From a virus, in IMG/VR virus record IMGVR_UViG_3300027413_000010, positions 1-51,504 of that record: a stretch of 51,504 nt of DNA, one strand, 5' to 3'. The notes under the pieces were generated by a model that was given only the letters and a program-made list of their open reading frames with translations, was not told the origin of the DNA and ran no database searches. Shown one piece after another: positions 8,750-17,350 of this stretch (position 1 is the first letter of the stretch; every line of letters starts with the position of its first letter). Position numbers and translations under genes: made by a program.

Positions 8750-9637
8750 GAATTCGTTAAAGGGACACCTCAATATTATGTTAAATACACAACTCAAGAT
8801 GGTGAAGAAGTTAAATCCGAGCTTATGTCTAAAAGAGAAGCAATTTATAAAGAAAGAGATTTAGTTGATAGTGGTGTTAAAAAATCCTCAGTTCATAAAA
8901 TTCAAAAGAATATGGACTTAAATGGAAAAGAATATGAAATTGAATATGAATTAGATAAAGACATTGAGTATAGAACAGATGAAGAAGGTAAACCCATTAT
9001 GGAAAATATTCAAGATGAAAACAAGCTTTTAAAAGAAGAACTAACTTACCAATTTAGTGAATACGATTTTGATATAACTAAAGAACCTGGATACCAAGAA
9101 GAGATTATAAAAAAAATTAAATCAATTTATCCTAATATAGAAAATGACATAATGATGAGAATGATTAGAGACTCTGAAGATTATTATTATAGTAAAGCTC
9201 GTTCTGAAAATAAATTAGGAAGGGATTATGAACTAGTAGGTTCGGACGAGTTTGCGGATAGTATAATAATGAGTTATAAAGATCAATATTTAGAAGAAAA
9301 CAAGCTTATAAAAGAATACCTAGATCTTGAAATAGATGAAGATGAAGGTCAAGTAACAATAACTTCTTCTTCGGGTGAATATAGTGGATTTATAGAAGAC
9401 GATAACACAGTAGATTTTTCAGTATATGGGTATCAAAAAGAAAGAGAAGATTGGGGAGATGATTTTGATGAATATAACTGGAAAAACATTTTAGGGAAAA
9501 AACATGCATTTGTAAAAATTTTTAAGCAACTACCAGAAACTAAAGTTGAAGCAGCAGGTGATTATGTTATGATTACAGTAGACTTAGAAGACCTTAAAGC
9601 AATATCTGAAAAAAACAGCGACCTTTACTCCTCCTAA
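8696..9637 (+). CDS. Tagged protein 3 with three internal tag-like segments
   Basis: 313 residues. The tag MDNFDLRKYLAEGRLLKEE is at the N-terminus. Two further tag-like segments divide the protein: QDENKLLKEE (107-116) and LEENKLIKE (199-207). This gives three modules of about 90-100 residues. Module 1 (20-106) has a beta-like YYVKYTTQDGEEVKSEL pattern resembling small phage proteins; module 2 (116-198) matches the body of the first tagged protein; module 3 (208-313) is acidic with DEDEGQVTITSSSGEYSGF. Cleavage at the internal segments could release separate peptides, but this is a guess. The final stop precedes a 105-nt palindrome-rich spacer. Confidence 0.8.
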   Translation: MDNFDLRKYLAEGRLLKEEFVKGTPQYYVKYTTQDGEEVKSELMSKREAIYKERDLVDSGVKKSSVHKIQKNMDLNGKEYEIEYELDKDIEYRTDEEGKPIMENIQDENKLLKEELTYQFSEYDFDITKEPGYQEEIIKKIKSIYPNIENDIMMRMIRDSEDYYYSKARSENKLGRDYELVGSDEFADSIIMSYKDQYLEENKLIKEYLDLEIDEDEGQVTITSSSGEYSGFIEDDNTVDFSVYGYQKEREDWGDDFDEYNWKNILGKKHAFVKIFKQLPETKVEAAGDYVMITVDLEDLKAISEKNSDLYSS

Positions 9638-9742
9638 TATACGTATAACCGTAAAATATGCTATCTCTATAGCATTGACATAATATAATATCAATTACGT
9701 TTCATAATAAACGTATTTCCCAAACAATTAAATTTTAGGATA
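9638..9742 (+). promoter_or_regulatory. Palindrome-rich spacer upstream of the scaffold gene
   Basis: This 105-nt gap holds three perfect inverted repeats: TATACGTATA (9638-9647), ATGCTAT-ctct-ATAGCAT (9658-9675) and ACGTTT-cataat-AAACGT (9697-9714). TTGACATAATATAAT at 9675 looks like fused promoter boxes without a spacer. The scaffold start is preceded by AGGA six to seven bases upstream, one of the few Shine-Dalgarno-like sites in the window. There is no copy of the late motif. It may be a leader or operator for the most highly expressed head genes; this is inferred. Confidence 0.45.
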
Positions 9743-10813
9743 ATGGCAAAAAGAGACATTCTCAAAGAAGCTATCGCTGACGCCAAAACCGTAAAAGAAA
9801 CCGCTATCGCAAATGCTAAGGCAGCACTTGAAGAATCTTTTACTCCTCGACTAAAAGAAATGCTAGCTACAAAGTTAGAAGAAATGGAATTAGACGAAGA
9901 GGCAGAAGTAGATGAAATGCTAGACCCAAACCATGACATGAGAAAACCTGCAGAAGATGAATATGCTCCTGCAAAAGACACAGTCATGAGAAAAAGAAGG
10001 ATGGAAGAAGATTTAGATGAAGAAATTGATCTAGATGAAATCTTAGCAGAAATCGAATTAGACGAAGAAGATAAGGATGAAATCAAAGAAGATGAAGCCA
10101 CTGACAAAGAGGAAGAAGGCTACATTGACGGAGAAGAAGATGCTGACGAAGACAAGGACGAAGAAGAACTCGACTTGGATGATATGTCAGATGACGACCT
10201 TAAAAATTTCATCGAAGACGTAATTGCAGATATGGTTGCTTCAGGCGATTTGGAAGCAGGCGAAAATTTCGAAGAAGAAGACGAAACAGAAGAAATAGTA
10301 GACGATACAGAAGTAGACGTTGAAATTTCAGAAGACGAAGAAGTCAAAGAAATTGAATTAGACGAAGCTAAAGAAAAAGAAGTTAAAGAAGAAGATTCCA
10401 AAAAAGAAAAAAAGGAAAAAGCTGAAATGGCTGAAGTTTACAAGGCAAAAGAAGAAATGGAAGAAGAGCTTAATGAAGCATATTCTACTATTAAAACTTT
10501 AAAGTCTGATTTAAACGAAGTTAATTTGCTTAATGCAAAATTGTTATACACTAACAAGATTTTCAAAGCAAAAACTTTGACAGAAAGTCAAAAAGTTAAA
10601 GTATTAGGTGCTTTTGATAAAGCAGGTACTGTAAAAGAAACTAAATTGGTATTCGAAACTTTAAGCGAAGGCTTAAAAGCTAAGAAAAAATCTCCAATAA
10701 CAGAATCTTTAGGTACAGCTTCAAGAGTATCAAGATCAGTTAACGCTAAAAAACCAATTATTGAAACTGACCCAATGGTGGCTAGATTCAAGAAATTGGC
10801 AGGTATAAAATAA
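9743..10813 (+). CDS. 22: Prohead core scaffold (gp22-like)
   Basis: 356 residues, extremely acidic and helical (Glu/Asp runs over residues 48-225), as expected of the major scaffold that fills the prohead and is digested by gp21. The C-terminal third is the recognisable part: a coiled coil (EEELNEAYSTIKTLKSDLNE) then LLNAKLLYTNKIFKAKTL and TESQKVKVLGAFDKA, seen in gp22 of marine T4-like phages, ending MVARFKKLAGIK. The N-terminus MAKRDILKEAIADAK contains LKE before Ala, compatible with gp21 cleavage. It lies directly upstream of the capsid gene, as in T4. The start is supported by the AGGA site. Confidence 0.9.
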   Translation: MAKRDILKEAIADAKTVKETAIANAKAALEESFTPRLKEMLATKLEEMELDEEAEVDEMLDPNHDMRKPAEDEYAPAKDTVMRKRRMEEDLDEEIDLDEILAEIELDEEDKDEIKEDEATDKEEEGYIDGEEDADEDKDEEELDLDDMSDDDLKNFIEDVIADMVASGDLEAGENFEEEDETEEIVDDTEVDVEISEDEEVKEIELDEAKEKEVKEEDSKKEKKEKAEMAEVYKAKEEMEEELNEAYSTIKTLKSDLNEVNLLNAKLLYTNKIFKAKTLTESQKVKVLGAFDKAGTVKETKLVFETLSEGLKAKKKSPITESLGTASRVSRSVNAKKPIIETDPMVARFKKLAGIK

Positions 10814-10842
10814 TTAATAATAACAACTAAAAATAACTAAAA

Positions 10843-12522
10843 ATGTCACAATTAAATTCACTTTTAGAAAGCTCAGCAGGTAACTGGAAGAACATGCAGA
10901 GTGATGCTGCTAGATTAGCATCAAAGTGGGAAAAAACAGGACTATTAGAAGGATTCGATAGCGAGCAAAACAAGAACAACATGAGTATGATTCTTGAAAA
11001 CCAAGCTAAACAATTAGTTGTTGAACAATCAAATAATACTACTGGTACTGGTGGAACTTTCCAAGTTGGTGCTGGTGCTCAATGGGCAGGCGTTGCTTTA
11101 CCATTAGTAAGAAAAGTATTTGGACAAATTTCTGCTAAAGAATTTGTTTCTGTTCAACCAATGAACCTTCCTTCAGGTCTAGTATTTTTCCTAGATTTCC
11201 AATACGGACAAGATAAAGAATTAAATTTCGGCCCAGGCGGAAATGCATATTCTAGTCCAGCTTCTATGTACGGTAACACTAACCCAGGTGCTGGTGCAGA
11301 CCCATCTGATGGTTTATATGGTGCTGGTAGATTTGGATATTCAATTAACCAATTCTCAGCTTCAGCTGCTGCTGTAGTAGGTGTTGCTTCATGGGAGCAA
11401 CTACACTATGCTGCTGAATTATCAGCTTCAGTTGCTGCTGGAGGTTATTCTTCAGTATCTATTGATGCTTCAGATTTATCTGATCCAGACAAAAAAGGAG
11501 TTAGAGCATTCGTAATTTCTTCAGGTTCAAGTTTTAGTGCTGCTTCAGGTGCTAAATTATTACCTAAGTATACTGAATATGATGCAGGTGCAGACAAAAT
11601 TTATTTTGTATTTGAAGGTGCCCCAGGTGCTGCAGATATCCCAGGAAATGGTGATGATGCTTATGTATTATACAACAAACAACCAGTCGATAACGCAAGA
11701 GGCGATTTCGAAGATGCTGCAGGTGCAGGTAGACCAAACGCTGAATCTACTTCTGCTGATATGTTAGCAATTCCTTCAATCGATGTAAAAATGAAATCAG
11801 AAGCAATTGTTGCTAAAACTAGAAAGTTAAAAGCACAATGGACTCCTGAATTTGCTCAAGATTTAAATGCTTACCAAGCATTAGATGCAGAAGCTGAATT
11901 AACTTCAGTAATGAGTGAGTACATTTCATTAGAAATTGACCTAGAAATTCTTGATATGTTAGTCCAAGATGCATCAGCTGCTGATGAGTACTGGAGTGCT
12001 AAAAACAATCAAGCTTTAAATGCTGCTAAATCAGGATTTGAAGATTTAGGTTTTTTCAACGCACAAGGACAATGGTTCCAAACATTAGGAACTAAATTAC
12101 AGAAAGTATCTAACAAGATTCACCAGAAAACTCTTAGAGGTGGTGCTAACTTTATGGTAATTTCTCCATCAGTTGCTACAGTAATTGAATCAATCCCAGG
12201 ATTTGCTTCAAACGCTGACGGTGATGCTTCTAAACAAAAGTTTGCTTTTGGTATCCAGAAAATGGGACAAATGAACAGCAGATATGATGTTTATAAGAAT
12301 CCTTATATGACTGAAGGTACAATCCTTATGGGATATAGAGGTAACCAGTTCCTAGAAACAGGTGCTGTATTTGCTCCTTACATTCCATTGATTATGACTC
12401 CATTAGTATATGATCCAGACACTTTCACACCAAGAAAAGGTCTATTAACGAGATATGCTAAGAAGATGATCAGACCAGAATTTTACGGAAGAGTATTTGT
12501 TTCTAACTTAGAGTTAGTATAA
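10843..12522 (+). CDS. 23: Major capsid protein (gp23-like)
   Basis: 559 residues (T4 gp23 is 521). It forms the hexamers of the head. The N-terminal region (KWEKTGLLEGFDSE, MSMILENQAKQLV) matches the removable delta region of gp23, with candidate gp21 cleavage sites after LLE (36), ILE (52) or VVE (61). The mature part begins with the typical GTGGTFQVGAGAQWAGVALPLVRKVF and VSVQPMNLPSGLVFFLDFQYG. The C-terminus has the conserved KMGQMNSRYDVYKNPYMTEGTILMGYRG and FTPRKGLLTRYAKKMIRPEFYGRVFV. Alanine- and glycine-rich insertions around residues 140-300 probably form surface domains. An intrinsic terminator follows. Confidence 0.97.
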   Translation: MSQLNSLLESSAGNWKNMQSDAARLASKWEKTGLLEGFDSEQNKNNMSMILENQAKQLVVEQSNNTTGTGGTFQVGAGAQWAGVALPLVRKVFGQISAKEFVSVQPMNLPSGLVFFLDFQYGQDKELNFGPGGNAYSSPASMYGNTNPGAGADPSDGLYGAGRFGYSINQFSASAAAVVGVASWEQLHYAAELSASVAAGGYSSVSIDASDLSDPDKKGVRAFVISSGSSFSAASGAKLLPKYTEYDAGADKIYFVFEGAPGAADIPGNGDDAYVLYNKQPVDNARGDFEDAAGAGRPNAESTSADMLAIPSIDVKMKSEAIVAKTRKLKAQWTPEFAQDLNAYQALDAEAELTSVMSEYISLEIDLEILDMLVQDASAADEYWSAKNNQALNAAKSGFEDLGFFNAQGQWFQTLGTKLQKVSNKIHQKTLRGGANFMVISPSVATVIESIPGFASNADGDASKQKFAFGIQKMGQMNSRYDVYKNPYMTEGTILMGYRGNQFLETGAVFAPYIPLIMTPLVYDPDTFTPRKGLLTRYAKKMIRPEFYGRVFVSNLELV

Positions 12523-12549
12523 TAAACACTTGACATAAATTCAAGATTA

Positions 12550-12577
12550 AGCCCGGCTTTTTAGTCGGGCTTTTTCT
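12550..12577 (+). terminator. Intrinsic terminator after the capsid gene
   Basis: An eight-pair stem AGCCCGGC/GTCGGGCT (one G-T pair) closes a six-base loop TTTTTA and is followed by TTTTTC. It lies 28 nt after the capsid stop and ends the head transcription unit. Confidence 0.9.
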
Positions 12578-12595
12578 ATTTTACTTTTATTTTCT

Positions 12596-12611
12596 AATAT
12601 TTATAAATAAA
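12596..12611 (+). promoter_or_regulatory. Late-promoter-like motif, palindromic form
   Basis: AATATTTATAAATAAA follows the capsid terminator directly and lies a few bases before the next ATG, so it plausibly restarts transcription for the fibre unit. It contains TATTTATAAATA, palindromic, hence TATAAATA in the sense direction. Confidence 0.55.
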
Positions 12612-12615
12612 TTAC

Positions 12616-13056
12616 ATGGCAGCGGGAAAATACGATTTTACAATAGAACAAGGAGCTACAGTTGATTTTGAAGTTAGATATACAGACGTTTCAGGTTCAG
12701 CAATAGATTTAACAGGATATCAAGCAAGAATGCAACTAAGACCTGCCCCTGGAGCTAAACAAACTTACATGACTTTATCTTCAAGTTTACAACCTTGTGG
12801 GTCTGGCCTTAATATGAATGGCTCTAAAAATGACTCAGGTTATCCTAAAAACCCAACATCAGGTTCAATAGGAGTATACATATCGGCACTTTCATCTTCT
12901 TTATTAAATTTCCCAGTAGCTGTTTATGATTTAGAAATAGCATCAGGAAGTGGTCATTGTTATACTGTGACTAGACTTTTAGAAGGAGTAGTAAAATTAT
13001 CTAAAAATATAACATTAGGAAGCTTTGGCTTACCAATACCAACAGGCAGTTTATAA
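12616..13056 (+). CDS. Small beta-rich structural protein
   Basis: 146 residues. It starts MAAGKYDFTIEQGATVDFEVRY and continues with alternating strands, including IDLTGYQARMQLRPAPGAK and FPVAVYDLEIASGSGHCYTV. This layout is common in tail or baseplate-associated proteins of marine T4-like phages and resembles an immunoglobulin-like or upper-baseplate beta domain; I cannot assign an exact family. It lies between the capsid terminator and the large repetitive fibre, so it may anchor or decorate that fibre or the head. The start is well placed after a late-type motif, with no Shine-Dalgarno. Confidence 0.75.
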   Translation: MAAGKYDFTIEQGATVDFEVRYTDVSGSAIDLTGYQARMQLRPAPGAKQTYMTLSSSLQPCGSGLNMNGSKNDSGYPKNPTSGSIGVYISALSSSLLNFPVAVYDLEIASGSGHCYTVTRLLEGVVKLSKNITLGSFGLPIPTGSL

Positions 13057-13069
13057 TAATAATAAAAAT

Positions 13070-16000
13070 ATGAGTACTATATCATCACAAAACCCAACCA
13101 CAGTAGTAACAATAGCAACTCCAGGACCTAAAGGACCTCCAGGACCAGCTGCACCCGCAGGAGATTTAAGTGGAAGTCTTCAACTAACAGGTTCTTTATC
13201 TGTATCGGGTTCAGGAACAGGTTCATTTGTAGATTTTTCAAATACACAATATGTAACAGGTTCATTTACTGGTAGTTTTAAAGGAGATGGTAGTGCTATA
13301 ACAGGAATTACAGCTAGTATACAAAATTCAGCTTCATTTGCAGTTGTAACAGGACCAAACCATTTTACAGGTTCACAATTTGTATCTGGCTCAATCATCC
13401 CAGAAGCAATAGATTCGGGAAATGGGTTATATGATTTAGGTTCGATTACTAAACCTTGGAGAGATTTATACATAACAACTTCATCATTAAATTTTGTAAA
13501 AGATGCAGTAGTAATAGCTTCTATGAATGGAGAACCAGGAGGAGTTAGAATAGGAAATATTTTTATAGGAACAGGTTCTATATCTGTTGTTAGTGGAAGT
13601 GGAGATAATATGACTACAGTTAATAATGTAGTAGAAGTAACTACAAATGACAGTGGTAGTATAGAAAAAGTAATAGAGCAATATGTAACTGCATCAGGAG
13701 CAGCTTCAATAACAGGCTCTCTAACAGTATCAGGTTCAAACATAACAGTTTTAGGAGGCACATTTATAGGTGATGGTAGTGGTTTAACAGGTATAACTTC
13801 TAGTTTACCTAGTGGAGTAATAAGTAGTTCAACTCAATTAGATAATTTAGGATATGTTGAAAGTTCCATTACATCATCAACAATAATAACATCATCAGCT
13901 AACCTAAATGTAATAACATTTACTAAAGGTGATAGTTCAACATTTTCAATAACAGTAGACACAGGTTCAGGAGAACCTTTACCAAATGGAGTAATATCTT
14001 CATCAGCTCAAGTTATAGAATCTTTACCTTCAGGTGTAATAAGTAGTTCAACACAATTACCTTCAGGAATAATAAGTAGTTCAACACAATTACCTTCAGG
14101 AATAATAAGCGGCTCAGAACAATTACCTTCAGGATTAATAAGTAGCTCAGACCAGCTTATATCAGAACTTCCTTCAGGTGTGGTAAGTAGTTCAGCTCAA
14201 ACTATATCTAACCTACCATCAGGAGTAATAAGCAGTTCAGAACAATTACCTTCAGGATTAATAAGCAGCTCAGAACAATTACCTTCAGGATTAATAAGCA
14301 GCTCAGAACAATTACCTTCAGGAATAATAAGCGGCTCAGAGCAGTTACCTTCAGGATTAATAAGCAGTTCAGAACAACTTCCTTTAGGTATAGTAAGTAG
14401 TTCAGCTCAAATAGAAAATTTAGGATTTATTTCTTCTAGTGGAAATACATCATTTTCAGGTTCAACTTCATTTACTGGGTCTACAACAGTGTCAGGTTCA
14501 TTGACAGTAATAGATAATCAAGGGTTTAGAGTAGAGGGTAACACAGTTTTAACAGGTAGTAATCTTATCCAAGGTATTACTTTAATAACTGGAGATTCCT
14601 TCTCAGTACAATCTACCTCATCATTTGAAGGTGATGTTAGTGTTACTGGTAGTTTAACAGTTACAGAAGGGATTACAGGTTCACTTCAAGGAACAGCTTC
14701 TATATCATTAGACTCACTATTATTAGATGGAAAAGATTCAGCTACATTTGCAACTACAGGTTCAAATGATTTTAAATCAAGCCAATATATAAGTGGTTCA
14801 GTAGTTATTGCTCCATCAACAGACCCAGGAACTAGTAATATAAATGCTACTTACTTATTTACTTCAGCTTCTAACTTTAGTTCAGACCAATGTGATTTTT
14901 ATTATAGAAATAAAGGCACATTATGGGATCAGGAATGGCTTGAATATGGTGTAGGATCAGGACTTATATATGGTGGTATTGTAACTTTTAATGGTTCTGA
15001 CATATATGTTAGTCCTGGAGGAGGTTTAGTTGTAAGTTACAACGCAGAAACAGGTTCTGCAAATGCAGTTGTTCCAACTCAAGTTAAATGGGGTGCTATT
15101 ACTGCAAGTGCTACATTTTTAACATCGTCTCAATATTCTCATATTTATTTAGATGAGAATGGAAATTTACAACAACAAGTAGAAGATTTTACTTCACAAC
15201 AATATTTAGAAAAAATTCCTTTAGGCACTTTAGGTCATTTAACTAATACTTACATTGATGCTTTTGGAGAAGAAAAACAAACAACATATGCAGGCCCAGC
15301 CCAAGCTAACCAATTTATTAGATCATTTGGTCCTTTAAAACGACAAGGATATGATTTAACAGCTGATGGTTCTACTTTAGGGTTTAGCACTGCACAGGGT
15401 ATTACATTTAAGTTAGGAGGATTTTATTCCAAAGACCCTAATAACCCAAGTATATATGACACTCCTTCTTTAACATCAACTACTAAAACAGTTAGAGTAT
15501 ATCGATCTGGTAGTGATTTTATAGGAGATATTAATAGTGGTAATTTTTATAGTGCAGTTGACCCTACCAAATATGATGATGGAACGGGCACATTAACTAC
15601 TATTAGTGGTTCAACAACTACAATTCAAAGAGTATATGTAGGACCAACTAGTGAAAGGTTTTATATATATTATGGTCAAGATACTTATGATAGTATACCA
15701 ACAGCTGTAAGCCAATTATCCACAGAACAATTTACAGAATCCCTTACTACATCAAAATCTTTAACATTTATTGGTTATATAGTAGTTAGAGCAGATGCAA
15801 CTGATTTAAGTGATGTTAACCAAGCTAATTTAATTAATGGTGGTTTATTTAGAAACACAGTAGGTGGTTCAGGAGGAGGAACATCAACAATAAGTAATTT
15901 AGGAGAAATTACAGATGTTACTATTGTTGCTCCTGCTACAAACCAATTCCTAAAATATGATGCTGGTGTTTGGGAAAATTCAAATATACAGTATAATGAA

Positions 16001-16489
16001 TTAGTTAATACACCTTCAGGCATAATATCAGGTTCATCCCAGTTAACAGCTTTAGGTGTAGTTACATCTAGTGGTAATAATACAGAATTTGACACTGATG
16101 TAACAATTAATGGCAGTGATCTTTCAGTAATAGGAAGTTCTGAATTTGATGGTCCTGTTTATGGTAAAGTTATTACTACATCAATTACCTATTCTGGCTT
16201 ATGGGCTGGTATTTTTGCAGCAAATGAAGGTAATTTCTTCCAAACTACACTAAAACCCTCTTCTGTTAATAACCTTGGCATCGGTAGTGGATTCCCAGGT
16301 CAAACGATTAATGTAAAAATCACCCAATCTTCAACCAATCCAGGTACTATTAGTTGGAATAGTAGTATTAAATTCCCAGATGGGTTTGATAGTGCAGCTT
16401 CAACCGGAGCTAATGATATAGATGTATTTACATTTATAACTTGGGATGGTAATAATTGGTATGCAACTGGATTAAAAAACTTCTCATAA
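13070..16489 (+). CDS. Large repetitive tail fibre protein
   Basis: 1139 residues from the ATG at 13070; an earlier in-frame TTG at 13025 lies inside the previous gene and is unlikely. The N-terminus has a short collagen-like GPKGPPGPAAPAGD. Repeated TGSLTVSGS and ITGSL strings follow, typical of triple-beta-helical fibre shafts. Residues 304-447 consist of twelve 11-residue LPSG(V/I/L)ISSS-x-Q units. One copy of the NVITFTKGDSSTF module shared with later fibre genes precedes them. The region after about residue 590 is a globular domain with DFYYRNKGTLWDQEWLEYG and IYVSPGGGLVVSYN, and the end is a beta-rich tip with FPDGFDSAASTG. It probably binds the host surface. Confidence 0.85.
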   Translation: MSTISSQNPTTVVTIATPGPKGPPGPAAPAGDLSGSLQLTGSLSVSGSGTGSFVDFSNTQYVTGSFTGSFKGDGSAITGITASIQNSASFAVVTGPNHFTGSQFVSGSIIPEAIDSGNGLYDLGSITKPWRDLYITTSSLNFVKDAVVIASMNGEPGGVRIGNIFIGTGSISVVSGSGDNMTTVNNVVEVTTNDSGSIEKVIEQYVTASGAASITGSLTVSGSNITVLGGTFIGDGSGLTGITSSLPSGVISSSTQLDNLGYVESSITSSTIITSSANLNVITFTKGDSSTFSITVDTGSGEPLPNGVISSSAQVIESLPSGVISSSTQLPSGIISSSTQLPSGIISGSEQLPSGLISSSDQLISELPSGVVSSSAQTISNLPSGVISSSEQLPSGLISSSEQLPSGLISSSEQLPSGIISGSEQLPSGLISSSEQLPLGIVSSSAQIENLGFISSSGNTSFSGSTSFTGSTTVSGSLTVIDNQGFRVEGNTVLTGSNLIQGITLITGDSFSVQSTSSFEGDVSVTGSLTVTEGITGSLQGTASISLDSLLLDGKDSATFATTGSNDFKSSQYISGSVVIAPSTDPGTSNINATYLFTSASNFSSDQCDFYYRNKGTLWDQEWLEYGVGSGLIYGGIVTFNGSDIYVSPGGGLVVSYNAETGSANAVVPTQVKWGAITASATFLTSSQYSHIYLDENGNLQQQVEDFTSQQYLEKIPLGTLGHLTNTYIDAFGEEKQTTYAGPAQANQFIRSFGPLKRQGYDLTADGSTLGFSTAQGITFKLGGFYSKDPNNPSIYDTPSLTSTTKTVRVYRSGSDFIGDINSGNFYSAVDPTKYDDGTGTLTTISGSTTTIQRVYVGPTSERFYIYYGQDTYDSIPTAVSQLSTEQFTESLTTSKSLTFIGYIVVRADATDLSDVNQANLINGGLFRNTVGGSGGGTSTISNLGEITDVTIVAPATNQFLKYDAGVWENSNIQYNELVNTPSGIISGSSQLTALGVVTSSGNNTEFDTDVTINGSDLSVIGSSEFDGPVYGKVITTSITYSGLWAGIFAANEGNFFQTTLKPSSVNNLGIGSGFPGQTINVKITQSSTNPGTISWNSSIKFPDGFDSAASTGANDIDVFTFITWDGNNWYATGLKNFS
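13979..14410 (+). repeat. Twelve-unit 33-bp-type repeat in the fibre gene
   Basis: Units encode LPSG-(V/I/L)-(I/V)-S-(S/G)-S-x-Q. Most are directly adjacent at 33 bp; three have short 3-5 residue spacers (VIES, LISE, TISN types). Several neighbouring units are almost identical in DNA, which suggests copy-number change by slippage or unequal recombination. Isolated related units occur at about 13806 and 16012. Confidence 0.9.
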
Positions 16490-16490
16490 T

Positions 16491-17321
16491 ATGACTTTAC
16501 TTACTCCTATGGCATATTGGGGATCAACAAACTCACCACCTTTTGAACCTACTAACATTCCAAACCTAGCAGGTTGGTATGATGCTAGTGATACTACTAG
16601 TTATATAAAAAACGGAACAACAATAACTGGACTTAGCTCACAAGGTAATTATGGTGATAATTTAAGCGCAATAGGAAACACAAACCCCGTAGCAGGAACT
16701 CCTCAAAATAATTTAAATACTTTATATTTTAGTGGAACAACATATCTAGAAAATCCTAATACAGATCCTTTAGTTAGTAATAATGGTTTACACATGGCAG
16801 TAGGATTATTTCGACCTACGAATGTTGATGCAACTAAAGATTCTGTGTGGAGTTTAAATGCATCTAATCGTGATTATGCAGTTTCTGCTCAAAATGCAAC
16901 TCAATGGTATGGGGAAATAGATTTAGGAAATGGAGTAGGAAGTGATGGAACAGTAGGACCTATGGGTTCTACTAATTTTGAAAATCAATGGATTATAGTT
17001 TCTATAGGGTTTACTAAAATTCAAAGTAATGGTAATTATGTAATGATGTTTGTAAATTCTTCTGTAGTTAGTGGTAATAATTGGTATACAACTTATCTTT
17101 CTAACCTAGATCAAAACCAAAAGTTACGTATAATGGCTAATAGAAATGGTAATAAAAAACAAGAAGGAAGATTTGCAGAATTACTATTATATAAAGGAGA
17201 TCAGGGTGTAGTTGGTGATGTATACAAATACAGATACGAAGCTGAAGGGTATTTAGCATGGAAATGGGGGCTAGTAGGAAATTTACCTTCAAATCACCGA
17301 TATAAGAACGCTGCACCTTAA
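16491..17321 (+). CDS. Concanavalin A-like lectin / LamG-type fibre-associated protein
   Basis: 276 residues. The opening NIPNLAGWYDASDTTSYI and the ending YEAEGYLAWKWGLVGNLPSNHRYKNAAP are the hallmarks of the jelly-roll LamG-like domain often found on phage tail proteins and secreted bacterial proteins; the latter resembles the common EGYLAxKWGL..LPxxHxY motif. Between them lie WYGEIDLGNG and RFAELLLYKGDQG strands. It starts one base after the fibre stop, so the two are coupled and it may be the sugar-binding tip or an adaptor of that fibre. Glycan binding is a family inference; the target is unknown. Confidence 0.8.
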   Translation: MTLLTPMAYWGSTNSPPFEPTNIPNLAGWYDASDTTSYIKNGTTITGLSSQGNYGDNLSAIGNTNPVAGTPQNNLNTLYFSGTTYLENPNTDPLVSNNGLHMAVGLFRPTNVDATKDSVWSLNASNRDYAVSAQNATQWYGEIDLGNGVGSDGTVGPMGSTNFENQWIIVSIGFTKIQSNGNYVMMFVNSSVVSGNNWYTTYLSNLDQNQKLRIMANRNGNKKQEGRFAELLLYKGDQGVVGDVYKYRYEAEGYLAWKWGLVGNLPSNHRYKNAAP

Positions 17322-17330
17322 TTATTTTTT

Positions 17331-17344
17331 AATATTTATAATAA
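17331..17344 (+). promoter_or_regulatory. Late-promoter-like motif upstream of the neck genes
   Basis: AATATTTATAATAA lies in the 29-nt gap before the gp13-like gene, directly after a T run, with no TTG at -33 spacing. Confidence 0.5.
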
Positions 17345-17350
17345 AACGGT

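Noticed and set aside
13025-13069. TTG start for the large fibre inside the previous gene.
   Set aside because: The ATG at 13070 after an A-rich leader gives a natural N-terminus (MSTISSQNPTT); the extension is simply read-through of the previous gene's end.
13979-14410. Possible CRISPR-like array (regular 33-bp repeats).
   Set aside because: The units are directly adjacent, lack unique spacers and encode an in-frame protein repeat.
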